From an uncultured Bacteroidales bacterium (GTDB lineage Bacteria; Bacteroidota; Bacteroidia; Bacteroidales; Paludibacteraceae), in contig UQNE01000005.1 of NCBI GenBank assembly GCA_900542355.1, positions 55,336 through 119,335 of the forward strand: a stretch of DNA of 64,000 bases, written 5' to 3'. A program made the position numbers and the translations under genes. A model generated the notes under the pieces. It made no database searches and was not told where the DNA came from. It worked only from the letters and a program-made list of their open reading frames with translations. Positions 58,586 to 64,000 of this stretch are shown here, piece by piece; positions within the stretch are counted from its first letter, which is position 1; the number at the start of each line of letters is the position of its first letter.

Positions 58586-61500
58586 TTTTACCTGCACAGC
58601 AAGTGTTGATCCTGCTATGGGCGACAGCATCACACTGAACAAGACAAGCGGCATACACATTGGCGACACCGTATCAGTGAGTGCCACCTATCCCGAACAT
58701 CCGATACTCTATTTGATGCTGAACGGGAATTTCCGCATCAACGACAACAAAATAGTATGTAGGGGCTACAATATGGTGATTGGTGCGCACTTGAGTTATC
58801 CGCACGCTATCACACCGAATGCCGAGTATGCTACGATTACGGCGAGCAAGACGAGTGCGTATGCGGGCGATACCATCGCACTGACACACAGTATGGAAGC
58901 GGGGTATCTCTTTATCCGCTACACCACAAGCACCGATGTGCAGTGGGTCGGCAGCGACCACTTTATTATGCCGGATGCGGATGTGGAGATTGGCGTGGAA
59001 GCAGTCACCTTGAAGACCGTTCCTTTCTTTGAGGGTTTCGAGGAAGGCAATAGGGGAGACAATGCGGTACGCGACTGGCTGCAACAGGGCGAAAAAGGTG
59101 AGGCAGTATGGCAAGCCAACTCAACCTATAGGGATAAAAACCGTACACCGTATGCCGGCAAATGGAATGCTACCTTGAAATATGGCAACACCCGTTGGCT
59201 CTTTACCCCGATTCGATTGGAGGCAGGTGTAGAGTATCGTATTAGCATGTATGCGCGACAAGATGTCACATCGGGAGCAACGGTTGCCGCCTACTTGGGC
59301 AATACAGCCGATAAAGATGCTATGACGCTCAATATCTTGCCAAAAACAGAGGTAACCAACGGCGACTATCAGTACTTGACTGCCATCTTTAGCGTACCCG
59401 ATAGTAAAAACTATATATTAGGCATACGAGGTGAACTGAATTCAGACCCTTGGTACTTGTCGATAGATAACATCCGCATTACCGAAAATCAACCCAAAGA
59501 GATACGCTTCACTCCGTCGGAGGCAGGCACTATCGCTGCCAACAAGACGAGTGCCATGGCAGGCGATACGATTACGCTGACGCGCAATATGAAGGCGGGA
59601 TATTTCTTCGTACGCTATACTGCAAGCACCGATATGCGGTGGGTAGGCAGCGACCAGTTTATCATGCCCGAAGAGGCTGTAGAGATTGGTATGGAAACAA
59701 CTGTTGTGAAGACCATTCCTTTCTTCGATGGCTTTGAGAATGGTAATGTGAACGACAGCACTGTCAGCGGTTGGCTGCAACAGAGCGAAACAGGAAGCAG
59801 TATATGGTTTGCTTCCCATAATGGAAACAACTACAACAGTGCTCCGTTTGCAGGGACATGGAATGCTTTTCTACTCTACAATAATACTTGTTGGTTATAC
59901 AATATCTTCACCTTGGAGGCAGGCGTGGAGTATCGCATTAGTATGTATGCAAGGCAAAGTTATTCCGAGGGAACGACCATTGCCGCCTACTTAGGCGATG
60001 CTGTCGATAAAGACGCTATGACGCTCAACATCTTGCCTCAAACCAATGTCATTGACGGCAATTATCAGCACTTGACAGCCGTCTTCAGCGTACCCGAGAG
60101 CAAAGATTATGTGTTAGGCATACGGGGAGAAAAGGGGCATGCTTACCGTTTCTTAGTGATAGACAACATCAGCATTACGCGCAACCTGCCCAACGAAGTG
60201 CACATCACGCAACCCGAGATAGGTACTATCACCGCCGATAAGACAAGCGCGATGGTGGGTGATACGGTTACGCTCAATTATACATGGCCTAATCTCATCA
60301 ACGCAGACAGTTATTCCACCGATGTGGATGTAGCGTGGGTGACAAACAACCGCTTTATCATGCCCCATGCGGATGTTACGGTAGGACTTAATCTCAACCT
60401 TGATTCGCTGATTACTCGCACACCTTTCTTCGAGGGCTTTGAAGAAGGCAATACGGAGGGCGAAGCCGTCAGCGGTTGGGCGCAATATAGCGAAGGCGGA
60501 AGCCGCGAGTGGCGAGCCAACCAAGGCAGCGAGCACAATACTTCTCCCTTCCAAGGTGCTTGGAATGCAATACTTAAGTATGGCAACATGGATTGGCTCT
60601 TCCGATGGGTATATCTCGAGGCAGGCAAGACTTATCGATTGGTTATGTATGCAAGGCAGGATATGAGCAGTACTGACTATGCCAAACTGAGTGCTTATAT
60701 CGGCAATGCGCAAGATAGAAACGCGATGCACACAACCATTATCTCTGAAACGGGACTGACTAACGGGGGTTATCAACTGGTAGCCGACACCTTCAGCGTA
60801 GCGCAAAGCGGTATCTATGCATTGGGTATTCGTGGAACAATTAACGATACTCCCTACTATCTGTCGCTTGACAATATCAGCCTCAGCGAGTACATTACCC
60901 ATACCATCCGCACCACACATACGGACAGTTGCACGCTCACCGTGGATAAGACGGAGGCGTATGCAGGCGATACCGTGTGCGTAAACGCCACACCATTAGA
61001 AGGGTGTGTATTGGATAGCGTTCGTACCGATGTATTGGTAGAGTGGATCAGCGAAACATGCTTTATCATGCCCGATGAAGATGTGGTAGTGACGGCATAT
61101 ACCCACGCAACCAAAACAGGTGTTTTGCATATCATCAACACGGATAAGGTAAGTGTGCATGCAACGAAAAACGATGTAGAACTGCCTAACAATAGTATCG
61201 TTTCGGAGGGCGACACCATTTGTACAACGGTGGTTGCGGCACCCGGGTATGAGTTGGACGGCATATCACCCGACGATGCAACACAATGTGTGGCAATAGG
61301 TGCCTCCTATTTTATCAATGACAGCCTTGTCTTTGATGCAAGCGAAATAGATGTACTGTGGGTAGGTCTGCAACCGCGTGTAGAATGCCCCGACAGCACT
61401 ACGGCTATTGTAACATGGGATAGCATCGGTTTCGAATACGATGTACTCATTGCCGACCACGAGATAACGAACTTCACTCTTCAGAAGGGTATCCGCCATA

Positions 61501-64000
61501 CCGCCGACACCACCTACACCATGCAGGGACTGACGGCAGGTAGGACCTACTACGCTTATCTGCGTGCCGACAAAGCGGGTGAAGAGCAGATTTGGAATAG
61601 CACCGAGTTCGTTATGCTTTCCGCCGAGGACGAAACCGGTTGTGTGCTGACTATCCAATGTATCGACAGTTATGGCGACGGTTGGAATGGCAATAAGTTG
61701 CGCATCAAGGAGAACGGAAATACGACTCGATTCACATTTGATGATGGCAAGTCGCAGACCTTCACTTACCGCACACAAGGTGGCAACATTGCCATCTATT
61801 GGGAAGAGGGAAATGACGCAGATGAAGCAAGTTTCAAGATAACCAATGCCAATGGTGATGTATTGGTAGAAATAGATAGTGCAGACCAACTGGCAGACGG
61901 CGCACGGTTATTCAGTGGTAACCCCTGCAATATCTGCACACAGCCCGTTATCACCGACATCATCCGCCAAGGCACGGACATCACGGTAAGTTGGTCGAAC
62001 ACAGGGGCAGCGTCGTACAATGTGGCGTTGCTGAACAAGAGCGTTGCTACCGATGAGGAGTTGGCTGCGCTGCAGGTCAGCACCACCGACACGATGTACA
62101 CCTTCCACAATGCGGATACCTGCAAGTTCTATATGGCATACATACAGGCGCAATGCGATAAGAACTCGACTTCTGCTTGGGCAAACAACGGCTACTGTAT
62201 AGCGCAACCTGCTACTACCCTGCAATGGGAGCCTATCACACTCAATTTCCATGCTACGGGCGATGCCATAGCCGACGGAAAGGCTTACCCCGGTATTCCA
62301 CCCGTTCCGTGCTTGCTCTATAAGTTGTCTATCACGGAGGCACAGACTATCTATGGCTTTGCAAAGACCGGAAACAACCAAGCCGAGATGGTGATAGCAC
62401 CGCTGATCAATGATACATTAGACCTTATGCAAGTGAAGATGCTGGCGGGTGATACCATTCAGTTGACAGCAGGCGAGTATGGCATCGTAGCAGTTGCTGA
62501 AGGATACGACTATGAGGTTTGGGTTCTCAAAGCCGATACTATGCAGTTCACGCCTATCACATTGCCTTACTTGTCGGATACATTGGTAAATGAATATGTG
62601 GCAGGAAATAAGAACTCTTCCTGCGGTTTCGGTTTATTCCGCGGCTTTGAGTTTACACTGAACAAGACTACTACGCTTGAGATGAGTCTGAAGGATTTGG
62701 CTCCGGACGCTGAAGCATATATAGCATTGTGGCGTTATGAAAATGGTCAGAATAATCCGATAGGTAATTTTAGGCGTCAAGTACAACCATTGGATAGCGG
62801 CATCTATCGTATCGGCGTCTTTACTTACAAAGAGCATACCTCATACCGCTTGTCTATCACAAACTCGCTGCCGAGTTTTGCCTTTGACACTATCGTCGCA
62901 GACACAGTGCTGACAGGCACTATCTCCGCTACCGACGGGCTCTACCCCTCTCCTATTGGCGTAGATTTCCCTGGAAAGGCTTATACTTTCACCTTAGAGA
63001 GCGAGCAGCGTATGAATATGTCGCTCTATGCAAGCCAAAGCGACAGTATGGTGGTTGTATTCTACACTGACTCACTGCTTACGAACATAGAGAATGGTAT
63101 GAATGCGGTAGGTATGAATGACTCGACATTCAGCAACTATATACGGAACAACAACAGCGGCGAACAACGCTACTATATGGTGGTCTATAACCTCACCGGA
63201 CAAGAGCAGTCGTTTACTTGTGCATTGCATACCTGCTTCACCGCCGACAGCATACCTGCTATGGACACGATACGCGTAGCCGAACCTAAGATGATTACCT
63301 TCGACGCATATTCAAAGGGCGTATACGACGGCTATAACGGTGTTTACGAAGCATACACGATGCACTTGGAGAAAGACAAACGCTATCGTTTCTATGCCGA
63401 GGCACCCGAAACGACTACGACAATGAACATCTATGCGGTGGATCCTGCACGCAAAGATGAGCACCTCAGCAACAACTCTATTGCGAGCAATAGTATGGTA
63501 CTAGAATACGGCACAGCCATAGCCACCGGCGTATGCCTGGAGGAGAAAGACTATACGCTGGTGCTGACCGCTTATGCACCCCTCAAACTGCACGGGGAAC
63601 CTAAGTATCTGATTGCATTCGAAGAGATACAGGAGTTCGATTCTTTGATTGATAGTGCGCAAGAGGTAGTATTGCCCTTCCGCCAAGACACGGCATTCAA
63701 TAATGTGAAGTATTCGGGCGATAACCAGTGGAAATGGCACCCTGTATACGACTACCTCAGCAGTTACGGCATCTATGGTGCTGCGGCGTATGTGGTAAGA
63801 GTGAATGCAGGCGATACGCTCTATGCTTCGCTCACAACCGACTACGATGCAGTCATCCACTTCTACCATTTCTACGGTGCAACTGCGGCTACCGAAATCA
63901 ATCCGCTTGTGATTGATTCGTACGAAGGCTATCCGCAAATAGCAAAAAAGGGCATGTATGTGAACACCACCGACTCGGTAGAGACGATTGTGGTAGTAGC
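58557..64000 (+). CDS. Giant secreted repeat protein, main body (partial, runs off window)
   Basis: This frame is open without a stop from the A8 tract to the window end (over 1,800 codons). The first internal ATG is at 58557, but the natural start is 58013. Three tandem modules of 232 residues begin near 58833, 59529 and 60225. Each has a short beta-repeat (ITASKTSAYAGDTIAL, VGSDHFIMPDADVEIG) followed by a jelly roll (PFFEGFEEGN, WNATLKYGN, LEAGVEYRISMYARQ, YLSIDNIRI). A partial fourth beta-repeat follows at about 60930. Next are a fibronectin-III-like part, a segment with DSYGDGWNGNKLRI, a second FnIII-like part and several further beta domains. It is probably a cell-surface adhesin or glycan-binding protein. 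Any C-terminal sorting domain would be outside the window. Confidence 0.82.
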   Translation, partial: MVMILTDGSDFTCTASVDPAMGDSITLNKTSGIHIGDTVSVSATYPEHPILYLMLNGNFRINDNKIVCRGYNMVIGAHLSYPHAITPNAEYATITASKTSAYAGDTIALTHSMEAGYLFIRYTTSTDVQWVGSDHFIMPDADVEIGVEAVTLKTVPFFEGFEEGNRGDNAVRDWLQQGEKGEAVWQANSTYRDKNRTPYAGKWNATLKYGNTRWLFTPIRLEAGVEYRISMYARQDVTSGATVAAYLGNTADKDAMTLNILPKTEVTNGDYQYLTAIFSVPDSKNYILGIRGELNSDPWYLSIDNIRITENQPKEIRFTPSEAGTIAANKTSAMAGDTITLTRNMKAGYFFVRYTASTDMRWVGSDQFIMPEEAVEIGMETTVVKTIPFFDGFENGNVNDSTVSGWLQQSETGSSIWFASHNGNNYNSAPFAGTWNAFLLYNNTCWLYNIFTLEAGVEYRISMYARQSYSEGTTIAAYLGDAVDKDAMTLNILPQTNVIDGNYQHLTAVFSVPESKDYVLGIRGEKGHAYRFLVIDNISITRNLPNEVHITQPEIGTITADKTSAMVGDTVTLNYTWPNLINADSYSTDVDVAWVTNNRFIMPHADVTVGLNLNLDSLITRTPFFEGFEEGNTEGEAVSGWAQYSEGGSREWRANQGSEHNTSPFQGAWNAILKYGNMDWLFRWVYLEAGKTYRLVMYARQDMSSTDYAKLSAYIGNAQDRNAMHTTIISETGLTNGGYQLVADTFSVAQSGIYALGIRGTINDTPYYLSLDNISLSEYITHTIRTTHTDSCTLTVDKTEAYAGDTVCVNATPLEGCVLDSVRTDVLVEWISETCFIMPDEDVVVTAYTHATKTGVLHIINTDKVSVHATKNDVELPNNSIVSEGDTICTTVVAAPGYELDGISPDDATQCVAIGASYFINDSLVFDASEIDVLWVGLQPRVECPDSTTAIVTWDSIGFEYDVLIADHEITNFTLQKGIRHTADTTYTMQGLTAGRTYYAYLRADKAGEEQIWNSTEFVMLSAEDETGCVLTIQCIDSYGDGWNGNKLRIKENGNTTRFTFDDGKSQTFTYRTQGGNIAIYWEEGNDADEASFKITNANGDVLVEIDSADQLADGARLFSGNPCNICTQPVITDIIRQGTDITVSWSNTGAASYNVALLNKSVATDEELAALQVSTTDTMYTFHNADTCKFYMAYIQAQCDKNSTSAWANNGYCIAQPATTLQWEPITLNFHATGDAIADGKAYPGIPPVPCLLYKLSITEAQTIYGFAKTGNNQAEMVIAPLINDTLDLMQVKMLAGDTIQLTAGEYGIVAVAEGYDYEVWVLKADTMQFTPITLPYLSDTLVNEYVAGNKNSSCGFGLFRGFEFTLNKTTTLEMSLKDLAPDAEAYIALWRYENGQNNPIGNFRRQVQPLDSGIYRIGVFTYKEHTSYRLSITNSLPSFAFDTIVADTVLTGTISATDGLYPSPIGVDFPGKAYTFTLESEQRMNMSLYASQSDSMVVVFYTDSLLTNIENGMNAVGMNDSTFSNYIRNNNSGEQRYYMVVYNLTGQEQSFTCALHTCFTADSIPAMDTIRVAEPKMITFDAYSKGVYDGYNGVYEAYTMHLEKDKRYRFYAEAPETTTTMNIYAVDPARKDEHLSNNSIASNSMVLEYGTAIATGVCLEEKDYTLVLTAYAPLKLHGEPKYLIAFEEIQEFDSLIDSAQEVVLPFRQDTAFNNVKYSGDNQWKWHPVYDYLSSYGIYGAAAYVVRVNAGDTLYASLTTDYDAVIHFYHFYGATAATEINPLVIDSYEGYPQIAKKGMYVNTTDSVETIVVV
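58833..60932 (+). repeat. Three in-frame 696-708 bp coding repeats
   Basis: Equivalent positions (the T-I-x-A-x-K-T-S-A box) fall at 58833, 59529, 60225 and 60933, giving periods of 696, 696 and 708 bp. The first two modules are the most alike; the third has diverged and the fourth keeps only the beta-repeat. Confidence 0.85.

Overview
The window looks like a chromosomal segment of a Bacteroidales bacterium (phylum Bacteroidota). The gene content points there: a TonB-dependent receptor end, a ParC-type topoisomerase, DUF4270 and DUF5715 lipoproteins, a short GT5 'glycogen synthase' between panC and DUF4270, FloA with a short NfeD, and secreted proteins with C-terminal sorting-type tails. The promoters agree. 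Sixteen upstream regions carry a -7 box of the Bacteroides type (TAnnTTTG); most have a TTTG-like -33 box, nearly always 20 nt upstream, and no Shine-Dalgarno-dominated starts are seen. TAG, TAA and TGA are all used as normal stops.

Layout. 1-4.1 kb: end of a TonB-dependent receptor, cysS plus a DUF5715 lipoprotein, tRNA-Phe. 4.2-15.5 kb (minus strand): parC, a small membrane protein, a 5'-nucleotidase-like lipoprotein, mutL and a small membrane protein, an OmpA/TPR lipoprotein, ldcA and an SDR, mdh. 15.6-22 kb: three consecutive secreted multidomain proteins sharing a beta-sandwich module and C-terminal tails. 22-25.6 kb: proS, pdxB, panC. 25.7-30.1 kb (plus): GT5 fragment, DUF4270, clpP-clpX. 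30.1-34.5 kb: a candidate structured RNA, a membrane TPR-HTH regulator, an NlpC/P60 peptidase, nadB. 34.6-38.4 kb: comF, uxaA, uxaB (hexuronate catabolism). 39.1-42.7 kb: a three-gene secreted-protein unit and a decayed paralogue of the TPR-HTH regulator. 42.8-51.1 kb (minus): a long collinear run of LMW-PTP, CPBP protease, priA, tdk, recJ, nitrilase, floA, nfeD. 51.5-57 kb (plus): rsfS, ftsH, M16 protease. 58-64 kb: a giant secreted repeat protein that runs off the window and is interrupted near its 5' end.

The most unusual signals are these. (1) The intact TPR-HTH regulator and its broken paralogue are each followed by the same palindrome (CTGATTATCAG), set 56-57 nt upstream of a promoter. 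One promoter drives a secreted-protein operon; the other drives what looks like a free-standing, about 170-nt structured RNA. This suggests a duplicated membrane-regulator/target module. (2) Intergenic arrays with an 11-bp period recur at six or more places with different unit sequences. Two are clearly related copies in opposite orientation about 14 kb apart. (3) The giant surface protein has an A8 tract that puts it out of frame and an in-frame TAG. Slippage to A7 restores a sensible domain across the junction.

All functional names come from reading motifs and family resemblance by eye; no database search was possible.
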